A DNA stretch of 64,000 nt from Ascarosepion bandense (GCA_037127315.1 JBBBDQ010001942.1:1157001-1221000), one strand, 5' to 3'. Positions 21,283-32,889 are shown, counted from the stretch's first letter. The notes: generated by a model from the sequence alone, not told the origin. Numbers and translations: made by a program.

Positions 21283-21430
21283 ACATTTCAGTGAGGTTTT
21301 TTATGAAAATCACCCTTGTCCTACCGGTAGGGTGCAAAAGTGTTGGGACAGGGTGATTTTAAACTTTATTTTGATGCCTGATAAAAGATAAAATAGTTCT
21401 TGTCCTAATACTTTTACACAATACTGTATA
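21283..21430. mobile_element. Tc1-derived MITE, copy 2
   Basis: ttcagtgaggttttttatg, aaaatcacccttgtcctaccggt and the ttcttgtcctaatacttttac end match copy 1 at 20416-20573, with a deletion in the left palindrome arm. Confidence 0.65.
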
Positions 21431-21587
21431 AAAAACATAAACAAATGCTACCAGGATGTGGTAGAAAGTACCTTCTATGCCAACACTGCACAGTCAGACA
21501 AGAACATATTCAGCATCATTGTGAACCATAGGAATTTAGATATTGCAATGAGTACCTGTAGAGTCAAGTTGCTTTCCAGATAGAGCA

Positions 21588-22545
21588 AGGTTTCTTGTAA
21601 ATTTCAATGCTTCTAAAACAAAGCTGCTATCTGTCAATCATTACAGGCAGTCTCTCCTACCCCTCATAAACATGGACCAAATGAGTCTCCCTGAAAGCAA
21701 TATACTGCACCTCCTCGGCCTCACCCTCTCTTCCGACCTCAAGTGGAACCATTACATTGAATCAATAGCTAAATCCACTGCTAGGAAGGTTGGATCACTG
21801 TTGTTGGGCCAGGAATTTTTCTGCCTAAATCCATCTTGCACATATACAAATTAACCATCCAACCATTCATAGAATATTGTTGTCATATCTGGTCAGGTGC
21901 CTCAGCTGTTCATCTCAGGGTTCTCGACAGGCTCCAAAGGAGAATCTGTAATGTAATTGGTCCAGACCTGGCAGCTTGACTCCAGCCACTTTCTCACCAG
22001 CAGGATGTGGCTTCCCTCTGTCTCTTCTACAAATAGTTTCATGGCTGCTGCTCCAACAAACTTAGGTCACTGGTGTCCCTTCCACAAGAATTTACTCAAG
22101 CAACCAGACTGGCAACAAGGTTCCACTCTTTTACAGTTAAATCTACCAAATGCAACCAACAATTCTACTCCATCAGCTTCTTTTCTTGCACTTCCTGCTT
22201 GTGGAATTCTCTTCTATATATTGTTTTCCTGATGACTACAAACACCAGGAATTTAAATGCAATGTCAATTCCCATCTCATATTCACTTGACTCCAGTCCT
22301 TCCCTCAACCTTTCTACATCACCCCATGTATCTTGTTCTTTTCCTTTCTCACTCTACTTTCACAACTGTCATCACATCTGTATTTCCATCCTTCTCTTGC
22401 CCTTTCTCTGACACCCTCTGTAACTGGTTCATCTTTCTTTTCACTCTCCTTCTGTTTAAACTTTTATTCTCTTATGTAGACTCCTGTGCATCAGTGGTGG
22501 TACTGCCTTGCTTGGGGTGAAACGATTATAGAATAAAAATTCTTT
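21588..22545 (+). pseudogene. LINE-2 (CR1/L2-like) RT C-terminus and 3' UTR
   Basis: Encodes in order VNFNASKTKLLSV (RT palm end), MDQMSLPESNILHLLGLTLS, DLKWNHYIESIAKSTARKVG, a GPCIEYCCH-like segment near 21870, a LxxRLQSLSH-type stretch and the N-F-K-C-like C-terminus near 22260, then a 3' UTR ending in ttgcttggggtgaaacgatt (~22505-22530) and a short A-rich tail. Several frame changes. LKW-YI-SIAKSA-KVG and the CIEYC-IW segment are typical of Jockey/CR1-superfamily RTs after the catalytic box. Confidence 0.8.
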
Positions 22546-22668
22546 AAAAATACAGTGTTATGCTTAACTGAGTATCACACACATGGCGAAAAGTATCTTC
22601 TTGTACTGAGGGCATCAATTTTAATTATAGAAAGGTATGTTACATTTAATGCTATTGATCATCATTAA

Positions 22669-23058
22669 ATGCATAACACTAAACTGGGGTATTTCTTTAG
22701 TGTATTAATGAATTTTATCCTTGTTAACATAACACCAAACTGGGGTATTTCTTTAGTGTATTAATAAATTTTATCCTTGTTAGCATAACACTAAACTGGG
22801 GTATTTCTTTAGTGTATTAATAAATTTTATCCTTGTTAGTGTAACACTAAACTGGTGTATTTCTTTAGTGTATTAATAAATTTTATCCTTGTTAGTGTAA
22901 CACTAAACTGGTGTATTTCTTTAGTGTATTAATAAATTTTATCCTTGTTAGTGTAACACTAAACTGGTGTATTTCTTTAGTGTATTAATAAATTTTATCC
23001 TTGTTAGTGTAACACTAAACTGGTGTATTTCTTTAGTGTATTACTAAATTTTATCCTT
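22669..23058. repeat. 56-bp minisatellite, about 7 copies
   Basis: aaactgg(g/t)gtatttctttagtgt recurs every 56 bases (22681, 22737, 22793, ...). The last five units are nearly identical (tgttagtgtaacac), the first two differ, so the right part amplified most recently. Confidence 0.95.
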
Positions 23059-23516
23059 TTTTTGAAACTTGGCTCATGTCCCCTGTCATTTGTTGTGTGC
23101 TGATAAACTGATATTTCAAACATTTTGTTTTAGCTATATTTTTCTGAGGAGCTTCTTTTTACCCATCTCCAAAAAATAAAAATTTTATAGTGAATATAAC
23201 CACCATTGCAACTAATGATTTCACCTAGTTTATGAACCTCCACTGTAGTTTCTTTGTTCTTCGTTGTTGTTGTGACAAAGTACAGTGGTTCCCAAATGGT
23301 GCAGTGAAAGAGGATAGCTGGTGAGGCGGAATGATTGAAAGACAATCAAAGATTTAGAAACAGTTTCAACAAATTTCATATGCCAAAAAATACATATGAT
23401 TTCTAAATTGAAAATATTATTATGGATTAATTGTAACTGAGTCCCAGTACAAATAGTTTTGAGCAAGTGAAAAGTTTAAGAAATAACAATACCTGTGTTA
23501 TAGAAATATTGTTTAT

Positions 23517-23930
23517 TTAACAGTAAAGACAACAGAAGATTATTACACAACTAGTGTGAGTGTTGGTTGTCCAGCATTCGATCAATTCAGCTGTTCCCCC
23601 AAGGCCTCCTCTCTTGCTAATCTTATAGTAGACAAAAGAGTCGAACATAGACTCTTTAGAGGGAGGATACGACAATAGTTGTATTCTTAGATGGACATCC
23701 TCTTCCAAGAATGGTTGACTCATTTTCCTTATCTGTTACTTTTGGTTCAATAACAGAATTGGAAAACTCACCAAAAAATCAAATTCCTTTTCTATATTTG
23801 CAATATACAACAGTACCAACTTCAGCATTTGCGGCGGATGTACTTTCAATCAGAATCTTTCCATGTAACAAAACTAATATTAAATTTCTGGAGGTTGAGT
23901 GTGCACTTAATATATGAGTTACCATGTTTC
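23517..23930 (-). pseudogene. Possible decayed coding exon, unrecognised
   Basis: Minus-strand frames between 23930 and 23517 are unusually protein-like for this window (for example CTLNLQKFNISFVTWKD, then in another frame STSAANAEVGTVVYCKYRKG, then a 68-codon open stretch). A Cys followed 12 residues later by Trp is faintly Ig-like. At least two frame breaks and a stop near 23790. No match I can name; could be chance or an old gene fragment. Confidence 0.2.
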
Positions 23931-24689
23931 ACGAGAACTTTTATCCAGATAAATATAAAAAACTTTTATATTCACACACGCTAAAAGAATTTAGTAGTAA
24001 AAAAAAAAGCAAAAACGAAACAGCACAAAGACTAAACAAACATGAATAAAAATCTCATATTTTTATATTTGAACACCAGCAAAAGAAAAGTTATGACAAA
24101 TTATACAAGAATACAAAGAATTTTTTCAACATCGCCAATGAGAAACTATCACGAATAAAAATACAACTGTTTCCTCAAGCTTTTTGCACTTGCATAACCT
24201 TAAAAATAAGTTACATGTCCCAAGGAACCCCTGTGCAAAAACAAAATTATATACGATATTTTTCTCATTTTATTTTCATCATAGTTCATGTGGTAGATAT
24301 CAAAGTATATATTTTTGTATAACTGGTTTAAGGAAAAATTAATAATTCTTTGTCAAATTTTTTGATAATGCTAAATAAAATTCATACTGTTTGTTTAATA
24401 CTTCATCAAGAAATTTTCATTAAAAAAAAGATTTTTAATAATTAAAAAAATATTTTGGTCTTTCCTTTTAATAATAACATAAACATTTCAACAATAAAAC
24501 TTTGTTTTCATTAAGTGTGGGGCCTTTAGCATCATGCTATGCTGTTTTTTTAATGAATGAGTGGAGATATCTAAGTGAAAGTGTATACACTGGCATCGTA
24601 CAGACAACATAATAAGTTAGATGGAATGATATATATATTACAATAACCAAGAATATATTGTGTGTGTTTAGTAATATTATATATATAGA
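23931..24689. other. No gene recognised
   Basis: Very A+T-rich, many homopolymer runs, no supported features. Confidence 0.45.
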
Positions 24690-24998
24690 ATTGTAGAGGT
24701 TCATCCCTTGTTCCCTGTTTAGGATGTGGTTTCCAGCTTTCTCTTTTCCAATCTTTTCACTTTTCCTTTTTGTTTATTTTTTTTTTTTTCAATTGGAGTA
24801 GATAGACTGAACTATCACCTGGTTCACGCTCCACCCACCTCTATTGAACAGGTGTAGAGGCTCATCCCTTGTTCTCTGTTTAGGATGTGGTTTCCGGCTT
24901 TCTCTTTTCTAATCTTTTCACTCTTACGTAGGCCCCTGCACACCAGTGGCTTTACCGCCTCGCCCAGGGTGATATGATTTAAAAAAAAAAAAAATCAA
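24690..24998 (+). mobile_element. LINE-2 3' UTR with internal duplication
   Basis: 24698-24770 (gtagaggttcatcccttgtt to tcttttcacttttc) is repeated at 24850-24920. The right part ends tgcacaccagtggc, cgcccagggtgatatgattt and an A-run, the family 3' end. Confidence 0.55.
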
Positions 24999-25096
24999 AA
25001 GTCAAAAGTGCATTAGCTTGAATCACTTGTTTTCACGGAATACTTAGGGACCATTTGCAGAACCTTAGTGTTCAGGTGAACCCTGGTTGAGAAACT

Positions 25097-25512
25097 CTGT
25101 AGAGGCTACATGGACTATCGATTGTCTTTTCTGCATATATTTTCATGGCAACTGCTCTGATGAGCTTTTTTTCCTCCTAATACCTCATCCACGTAAATTT
25201 AAGCATGCTACTAGATTGGCGTTTAGGTCCCACCCTTTTAACATTAGAATAGTTAAATGCAACAAGCACCTCTATCCAAGTTTTTTTTTCTCGCACTTCC
25301 CACTCTCTCCAGTGTAATTGTTTTCCTGATAGCTACAACCTCAAAAAATTTAAATGCAACATCAATCACCATGTAGCTTCTTGAATCCCCTCCATTTTTT
25401 TATCCTTTCTTCGATACCCACTGTACCCAGTATTTTCTGTCACTGTAACCCCACCCCTGTGCACTAGTAACAATCCCACCTTGCTTGGGGTGGCACAATT
25501 AAAAAATAATTG
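25097..25512 (+). pseudogene. LINE-2 C-terminal fragment
   Basis: Frames give FCIYFHGNCSDELF, ATRLAFRSHPFNIR and the region before the stop; 3' UTR ends ccttgcttggggtggcac at ~25496. Confidence 0.7.
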
Positions 25513-25556
25513 CTACTATACAACCCTATTAATGTACAAACATGGTTTTAACAGCA

Positions 25557-26078
25557 CTATGTAATTCAGTCAGTTAAGTGCCATATGTGATACACGCTTG
25601 GGCCATCATGTCTCGAAAGAGACATGACTGACTGGGCAGAAGATTATCCCGCAGTAGGTTGCCATTGCTTTCTGTGGTAGACTGGTCGCCAACCAAGGCT
25701 ATAGAACCCACTCTGTCTTATTATTTAACTCATAACTGGAGGAAAGAGATGGATTAATATCTTTCCCAAGGATATTTGTGTGTAAGTGAATGCAAGGAAT
25801 TTAACTGGAATTCGAACTCAGTTCCTCAATTTCTTGTTCCGAGCTGATATGCACTGCACTACAATCAATCAAGTAGCACGCATAAATTCATATGGACAGA
25901 GAACCAGGAGCAGTTGCCATGGTATAACTGGAGGGAAGAGATGGATTAATACCTTTGCCAAGGGTATTTGTGCATAAGTGAATGCAAGAAATTCAACTAG
26001 AATTCAAACTCAGCACCCCAATTTGTCGTTCCAAGTCAATATCCACTGCCCCACAACACACATCCAGTCTATGTAATT
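25557..26078 (-). mobile_element. Second kind of SINE-A dimer with 10-bp target duplication
   Basis: ctatgtaatt flanks the unit at 25557-25566 and 26069-26078. On the minus strand it is a 5' partial monomer (26068 to 25924, head and centre), a ~55-bp linker (25867-25923), then a full monomer (25866 to 25567). One duplication pair around both monomers means a single insertion event. Unlike the 4541 dimer, here the first monomer is the truncated one. Confidence 0.8.
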
Positions 26079-26594
26079 ATCTATGCTAAAAAATCACATC
26101 ACAGAAATCTCAAAATGTCTGTGCTGTAGAAAAACTTCCCTGCAGGTGGCAACTAAAGTGGTTTGGTTAATTTGTATAAGAATTTATTTTAACTGACAAG
26201 GCCAGGTAATTTGTAGTATTGAGAAGATGATTGTCATCCTTTCTGATCTTGTCCTGTTTGTAATTGGAGATCCAAGTAATAATTCTTCCAACTCTTTAAA
26301 AATCATGTAACAAAGATCTTCAAATGCCTTTGCTATCGTGAATCACTTTCATTCCCTAGCATGTGACTAGTGACTGGGTTTATATTATGCTGTAAATATA
26401 CTATACGTCTTTTTTCTTTCTTCTCAATGCCAGCTACACTTATTTTTTGTGGGTCTTACTAATATTTGTTTCTTTTTGTTTTCATGTTTTGTTTGATTTT
26501 GTTGGTTTTGGGCTTCATCCCCTCTCCCACTCATTTTCATCTAGATTTTTAGACTATTTTTTAAAATGAAAATTTTTATGCCATGTGTGTTTTA

Positions 26595-27335
26595 TTAGTT
26601 CCCATGTAAGTATGTGGTAATATGGTATCTGTTGGACTGGAAGATGATGGATAGGTTCTTGTGCTAGATGGACAAAATTGTAATGAGTGTTTGGGTTGTG
26701 AATTGGATTAACTAGGATGAGGATAGAAAGTGATGACCAGCCTTTCTTTATTCTCCTTTGGTCTAGTGCCATAATTGTATAATTTATACAATAAATAAAA
26801 TTCATCCACTCCACCTTTCATTTTTATATCCTTAAAATATATTTTTTGTAAAATATTGCTTATAAAATGAAATTTATATGTCATGGCTTTTGTCTATACT
26901 TCTGACATGTGGTAGTATTTGCACTATTTACATCTTGTAGTGAATAAATAACTTAGAGAGTCATGTTAAAGGGAGATAACTGCATGACTACCAAAAGTGG
27001 AATTGCACAAGGAATGAGAATGATATACCCCAGTGATCAAAATAAAGGGTTCAGTTTTAAATTCCTAGCACCTAAAGGAGCCCGGGGTGTACAATGGCCA
27101 AAACATTGTAAACATGGCAATAAAGATGAGGACAATAGTCATGAGTTTTGTTAAACTTTTTTAGGCCCCCCTACAAATATGTGGTATTATGGTATATGGA
27201 GGATTGAGAGGTGATGAACGAGTTCTTGTGGGGAATGAACAAATTGTATTGAGTGAATGGATCGTGAAACTGATTAGCTAGGTTTAGGATAGAAAGTTAA
27301 GACTCACACCCTTTTGCCCTTGTGCCATGTTTATT
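26595..27335. repeat. Diverged direct repeat pair around a SINE-B
   Basis: 26600-26775 and 27165-27335 share tatgtggtaatatggtat, ggttcttgtg, acaaaattgta and the aggatagaaagt-gatgac region. Between them lies a SINE-B (26931-27148). Confidence 0.55.
26931..27148 (+). mobile_element. SINE-B copy
   Basis: Landmarks agggagataactgcatgac, ggaatgagaatgatatacccc, aataaagggttcagtt, tcctagcacctaaagg and aagatgaggacaatagtc; head lost. Confidence 0.7.
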
Positions 27336-27339
27336 GTAT

Positions 27340-28100
27340 ATTTACAATAACAAATAGACTCTTCCTCACTCCATGCTTTCTGCCTCCCTGTTTGTTCTGT
27401 TTCCTACCATAAAAATTTCCCCTCTACAGGAAAATTGATAATTGTGGAATTATGACATTTAAAAAAGAATTGCAAGGCATAAGCCGCAGCTGATGAAGCA
27501 ACAATTTTCAGCACTGACTGAAAATAAAGAAAAAGTGAGGTTGCATTTTTACTTTATAGCGCTAGTAAGACTATTTTGTTTTTTTTTGCTTTGTGTTATT
27601 AGTGGTAATTGGAATATTGCCATGGCTCCTAAATCCATCAGGTATCAAAAAGTGGGAGTAAAACTGAGTATGATGATGGGTTTTTAAAATTACTGAAGGG
27701 TTGTTTAAAGTTTACAATGACTTATGACAATGTCAGGCCCTAATCTTCACATAATCATTCCACAAAGATTTTGAATTAAAAAAACAAACTATTCAGTATG
27801 TAATTCATTTAGTAATGAATAAGTACTGAAAGTTTTGTTTAAATTGGATGATTCCATGACTTTTTTAAAGTAGTGATTTACTGATTTAATTTTAGAAAAA
27901 ATGCATCCATTTTAGTGTTACTAGAGTGTTCCAGTATCTTAAACTGATTTTAAATGTGAATTAAGTTTAAGCATCTAATGATTTTTTCAGTTTCTTTCAG
28001 ATTTAACAACTTTAATCTTTAGCTATTTTAAACATGGAAAGGTTAACAATTGAATGTGTTAAAGTTATCAAAGTCTATTATGAAAATAGACATTCAAACA
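27340..28100. other. No gene recognised
   Basis: No supported coding sequence. A 64-codon open frame at 27493-27687 has no recognisable domain. Confidence 0.4.
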
Positions 28101-28109
28101 GAAATGCAT

Positions 28110-28400
28110 TTGGCTTTATTGAATGAGAAGTTCCCACTCTTGAAACAGTGACGTCAATTGGCCTCCATGAACTTGACACTTTTAGGTTTCCTCCTTTGGG
28201 GTCTTCTCAAAAGTAAGGACTATACCAACAACTATTCAACAGCTGAGGGATGAGATAATCAGCCATATTGGTGAGATCGAGGAGCAACTATGCAGAGACG
28301 TCATAAAAAATTTTGACCATTAAGTGGAGGTGTACCGCCAAAGCCTTGGCAGACATTTGGGTGATATTATTTTTCACATATAATTTCCATGACTTGAGTA
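28110..28400 (+). pseudogene. Tc1/mariner-superfamily transposase C-terminus
   Basis: Frames read a DLTPLGFLLWG-like stretch (third catalytic acid region, PDLxPxDFFLWG in the family), then TTIQQLRDEIISHIGEI, QLCRDVIKNFDH and RQSLGRHLGDIIFHI. Frame breaks around 28190 and a stop at 28320. The final codons run straight into the 74-bp tandem array. Confidence 0.6.
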
Positions 28401-28960
28401 ACATGATCCAATAGTGAAATCAATAAAATTTTGGGTGATTTTATTTTTCACACATTATTTTTATGACTCAAAAAACATAATCCAAAAGTGAAATCAATAA
28501 AATTTTGGGCAAAATTTATTTTTCACATATAATTTCCATGACTCAAGTAACATGATCCATTAGTGAAATCAATAAAATTTTGGGTGATTTTATTTTTCAC
28601 ACATTATTTTTATGACTCAAATAACATGATCCAATAGTGAAATCAATAAAATTTTGGGCGATTTTATTTTTCACATATAATTTTCATGACTCAAGTAACA
28701 TGATCCAATAACGAAATCAATAAAATTTTGGGTGATTTTATTTTTCACATATAATTTCCATGATGCAAGTAACATGATCCATTAGTGAAATCAATAACAT
28801 TTTGGGTGATTTTATTTTTCACACATTATTTTTATGACTCAAATAACATGATCCAATAGTAAAATCAATAAAATTTTGGATGAGATTATTTTTCACACAT
28901 AATTTCCATGACTCAGATAACATGATCCAAAAGTGAAATCAATAAAATTGAATCAATAAC
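28365..28960. repeat. 74-bp minisatellite grown from the transposon end
   Basis: aacatgatccaatagtgaaatc recurs at 74-75 base steps (28402, 28476, 28551, 28625, 28699, 28773, 28847, 28921). Units alternate between a catataatttccatgactcaag form and a cacattatttttatgactcaa form (order about A B A B A A B A), a partial 148-bp higher-order pattern. The first unit overlaps the last transposase codons. Confidence 0.95.
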
Positions 28961-29447
28961 AGTGTTTTATTTATTGCTAACTTTGATCTGCCTTAATGGA
29001 ACACTGTAGTTCTTATAAGGCTGTGATTCTTTTTGTTCGTACATTATTCTGAAAATGTATATTATTCAATCATATGGCATTGTCTGTCAAATATTTGAGA
29101 CTGATTTCATTATATTATTTATATATAAAACCATAAAAGTATTTTCAATAACTATTTTCTTGTTTACTGACTTTCAAAGGTTTATTTCCTTATTATTCTT
29201 ATTAGGATGCATCAAAAGTATTTTTGTTTTTTGCAGTACTGTCGTGTTTGTGAAGAAAGACATATACTAATTATAGCAGACATCCTTATAACCATCATTT
29301 TAAGATAAAATAAAACCTCTTTCTGCTTTACTGAATATAATTAAGATTCAATGTGTATACAAAATTTTAATTTTAGCTTATATTTTATGGTGACAGATAA
29401 ACTACACACCATTTAAGACTTGTTAAAATACTTCCAATGCCAATTAC
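28961..29447. other. No gene recognised
   Basis: A 71-codon open frame (29055-29270) is hydrophobic by base composition only; nothing supported. Confidence 0.4.
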
Positions 29448-29812
29448 AGGTCTTCTTCTTCTATGTGCCTTATCCTTTCAGGACGTAAGCAATCATGACC
29501 TTCAACGTCTCCCTGTCCCTGGTGGCTTTTATCACACTTTCACCTGTTACACCATGCAAACCTGCTCTGTCATCCACTAGCTCAAGCCCATAAATCTAGA
29601 ATATAAATGTATAGAAACTAGCATGACCACAAAATGAGGGATCAGTTTATATATTGATTATAATATAGAATTGATCCCCCATATTATACTCACATTATAA
29701 TTTCTTATAAACAGTTGGCATATATATATTCTTCTTCTATGTGCCTTATCCTTTCAGGACGTAAGCAATCATGACCTTCCGCATCTACCTGTCCCTGGTG
29801 GCTCTTATCATG
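29448..29812 (-). mobile_element. Two LINE-1 3' stubs with a GGGATC hairpin between
   Basis: 29448-29600 and 29729-29812 both begin cttcttctatgtgccttatcc and carry the reverse of the last LINE-1 codons. Their matching share (cttatcctttcaggacgtaag, aatcatgacctt) is higher than with other copies, so one probably derives from duplication of the other. A hairpin of the GGGGATC family sits at 29634-29682. Confidence 0.7.
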
Positions 29813-30181
29813 TGTCCTTAAGGACAAAAACAACTGAATTTTTGAGACTTATAAACCTAATGTCCAGTAAACTTTATTTTTTAACAGAATTCATATTGCA
29901 ATTTTTTGATGTTAATGGTTTTTCTCTCGCATTCTTTTAGAGCTTATATTGCAATTTTTTTACACTAATGATTTTCTCTGGCACTCAGTATTACTGGTTC
30001 CCATACTGTGTTCATCTCTATGCTTGGTCAGCTTAGGAGATTTTTAAAGCCTCACATATGTGTTGATTCCTTAATTTTACATAGTTTCCAGTGGCATTCT
30101 CTATTATTTCAACTTTATCCCATAGGGGGCAATGATCTTTAAAAATCATGTTGCAGTTCTTGTCCTTAAGGACACATGACC
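29808..30181. mobile_element. MITE-like element with 27-bp inverted ends
   Basis: tcatgtgtccttaaggacaa at the left and ttgtccttaaggacacatga at the right are perfect inverted ends, extended imperfectly to about 27 bases; interior A+T-rich, noncoding. The tccttaagga core recurs at 58075-58090. Confidence 0.65.
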
Positions 30182-30188
30182 AAGTTGA

Positions 30189-30421
30189 TATATGTGTTGG
30201 TTAGTTCCTGTGATTTGACTGAAAAGAGTTGTGAGTTCAATACCAGTCTACAGCAGTGGGGAAGAAGTAACTTGCAGTGTTAGAGGGAGATAACTCATGA
30301 CTTCCACTCGGGGCATTACTACACAAGGGATAGGAATGATATACCCCAGTGATTGTAATAAAGGGTTTGGTTTGAAATTCCTAACATCTCAAGAAGGTCA
30401 CAGTGTACAATGGCCGAAATA
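30189..30421 (+). mobile_element. SINE-B, tail-truncated
   Basis: Head gttagttcctgtgatttgac and gttcaataccag, middle cccagtgattgtaataaagg, and gtgtacaatggccgaaat, where it is cut by LINE-1 sequence. Confidence 0.8.
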
Positions 30422-30590
30422 GCCCAGCACTCTTTTCTTTGTTTCTACTGAAATTTCCCTGTCTCTCAATGCTTTACTCAGCTTTTGAAAAGTATCCTTG
30501 GATATGCCTTTCACACCTTCCATCCTCTGTTAGAACATTTCCCAGATATTTAAATTTCTGTACCTGCTTGATTTTAGTCTCTGTGACTTG
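30422..30590 (-). mobile_element. LINE-1 internal fragment
   Basis: actcttttctttgtttctac, cttttgaaaagtatcc and agatatttaaatttctgtac are the reverse of the KKRVLDC / FQKL / KFKYL segments. Confidence 0.65.
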
Positions 30591-30818
30591 ACACAAAAGA
30601 GTTGAGAGTTCAATACCAGGTTATAACAGTGGTGAACAAGTAACTTGCAGGGTTAGAGGGAGATAATTCATGACTTCCATTCAAGGTATTACAACGCAAG
30701 GTATGAGAATGATATACCCCAGTGATTGTAATAAAGGGTTTGGTTTGAAATTCCTAGCACCTGAAGAAGGTTGGAGTGTACAACAGCCGAAACATCGTAC
30801 AAATGGCAACAAAGATGG
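30585..30818 (+). mobile_element. SINE-B copy
   Basis: Near-full head to ccgaaacatcgtacaaatgg, ending aacaaagatgggtta; tail truncated. Confidence 0.8.
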
Positions 30819-30842
30819 GTTATTTAGAGTTTACAATGCATT

Positions 30843-31369
30843 ATGACAGCATGTTGGTTGGTTAGTTGTTTTGTTTTCATGGCATATCAACCTTGGCGGG
30901 TCATTTATTGCCAACTAAATTTTGTTTATTTATTGCTGGTAATATCTTTTCCTTTTAACAATTTATTCTTGTTTTTATATAAGTTTTTGTGTCTAGTTAT
31001 ACTCTTTCTTTTCAAGTATCAAGATTCATTGGGGATTTGTTTTTAAGGTTAGGGTCCCCAAGTCCTACCCTGTTATTTAACCCATAACTGGAGGGAAGGG
31101 AAGGGATTAATACTTTTCCCAATGGTACCAGTGCTTAAGTGAATGCAGGGTATTTAACTGGAATTTGAACTCGGCTCACCGATTTCTCTTACCGAGCAGA
31201 TATCCACTGCACCACAACACACATCCGTCACTAAACACTTACAGCACCTGGTATTCCCAAGTGGTCACCCATCTAAGTACTGACCAGGCTCAACGTTGCT
31301 TAACTTTGGTGATCGAGCGAGAACCAGTGTATTCAATGTGATATGGCTGTAAGCCACATGACAGCATGT
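30843..31369 (-). mobile_element. 5S-tRNA chimeric SINE, complete copy with 12-bp target duplication
   Basis: atgacagcatgt lies at 30843-30854 and 31358-31369. Reading the minus strand from 31357: a 5S rRNA-like head of ~125 bases (ggcttacagccatatcac, gttaagcaacgttgagcctgg, gatgggtgaccacttgggaatacc), a SINE-A-type tRNA head (about 31216-31140, with B-box-like gagttcaaattcc), the SINE-A centre, a private tail (31060-30890) and a short aacc-rich end. Both heads are better preserved than in the 11208 copy. Confidence 0.9.
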
Positions 31370-31621
31370 ATAAAGACCTATGACAGTGACAGACATTATA
31401 CATGTTGACTGGAGCTCTTTACCCCTTTAGATTTTGAGGCCCTAGTAGTGTCAGATCTATTAATAGATCTGATGCTACTGACATGTGCACATTAAACATT
31501 GGGAAACATTAACATTTTTTGGTTTTACTTGGAACGATTTGACAATGCTGAATGAACTGAAAGAATTTTATCTAGAATTTTTCATCATATCAAGATTATT
31601 TCTCAACTTATAAATGGAACT

Positions 31622-31662
31622 TTGTCTCTGTGTGTGTATGTGTGTGTGTGTGTCTGTGTGTG

Positions 31663-31707
<45 letters not shown>

Positions 31708-31978
31708 GTGTGTGCATGCGCGTGTGTGTGTCTGTGTGCATGTGTATGTGTGTGTGTCTGTGTGTCTGTGCATGTGTGTGTCTGTGTGTGTGTGCGTGTG
31801 TGTCTGTGTGTGTCTGCGTGTGTGTCTGTGTGTGTCTGTGTGTGTCTGTGTGTGTGTGCGCACGTGTGTGTGTCTGTGTGTGCATGCATGTGTGTATCTG
31901 TGTGTGTATGTGTGTGTCTGTCTGTGTGTGTGCGTGTATGTGTGTGTCTGTGTGTCTGTGTGTGTCTGTGCGTGTGTG
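31622..31978. repeat. Long compound (GT)n microsatellite
   Basis: About 360 bases of gt/tgtctg/tgcg interruptions. All reading frames are open only because of composition. Confidence 0.98.
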
Positions 31979-32235
31979 AAAGAACCCAACAAAATTACAC
32001 AAATGCAATCAATGTACTAATTTGTCCAACTTTCTCCAATGCAACATCATAGTCATGATGAATTATTATTAATTATTGAGTCACATTTCTTTCTCATTAA
32101 TTGTGTTGACTTGATCAAAATGCTTTTGACATTTTAACGCTAGTGAAAGTAAGATAGATAGAGGGAAAGAGCCACATTTCTAACAAACAGAACAAAGATT
32201 GGTAGTGACTGTAAGGAGACAATACCTACTTAGAA

Positions 32236-32297
32236 CTATAAAATAGAGGAAGTTGTAGAGAGCCATATACGCCCACAACTTGAAGGAACACAGCACA
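32236..32297 (+). mobile_element. LINE-1 3' stub
   Basis: gaagttgtagagagccatatac to gaaggaacacagcac matches the last codons. Confidence 0.5.
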
Positions 32298-32540
32298 ATT
32301 CAATATTTCTAAATAATGTCCAATTAACTTACTTACAAATGTATTCCAATTGCTTACATGCAGAGAGACACAGATTTATTTTAAGTAGTTATGAAACTGC
32401 TCATAAAAATTTCACTCTTTTGATATATTTAATTTTCTGAAGCAAGGATTAGAAATTAACTGTCTTTCCTTTTTTATGTTTTTTTTATATTTTATTTTTA
32501 TTTTTTAAATTTTTATTTTCTCTATAGTTTTATATCTAAA

Positions 32541-32839
32541 TCTAAACTTATTTATAAACAGAACTTTGTGTGTGTGTCTGTTACCTATAGACTCTGAAAC
32601 GGCTGAACCAATTTTCTTTAAAATTTACACAGTTGTACTATAAGCATCTGTAAGTGTTCTTAGCTAGGTTTTGTGTCAAGGTACCCCTGATAAATATCAA
32701 AAATCGATACTTGAAAAAAATTGGGTTATAGAAGGAGTGGTCCAATTTGAATCAAATTTGATACACTCATAGACAAAGACATAAGAAACGATTTTCAGAA
32801 GTTTCAAGGTTGCAGTTCTTACAATAGTGCAGAAAATCG

Positions 32840-32889
<50 letters not shown>

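Noticed and set aside
28365..28960. CRISPR-like array
   Set aside because: Contiguous 74-bp units without unique spacers, in a eukaryotic repeat context next to a transposase.
31451..31480. Palindrome atcagatctattaatagatctgat
   Set aside because: Short and single in the window; no flanking signs of an element.
31614..32052. Long open frames of Cys/Val and His/Thr repeats
   Set aside because: They are translations of a (GT)n microsatellite, open in several frames on both strands.
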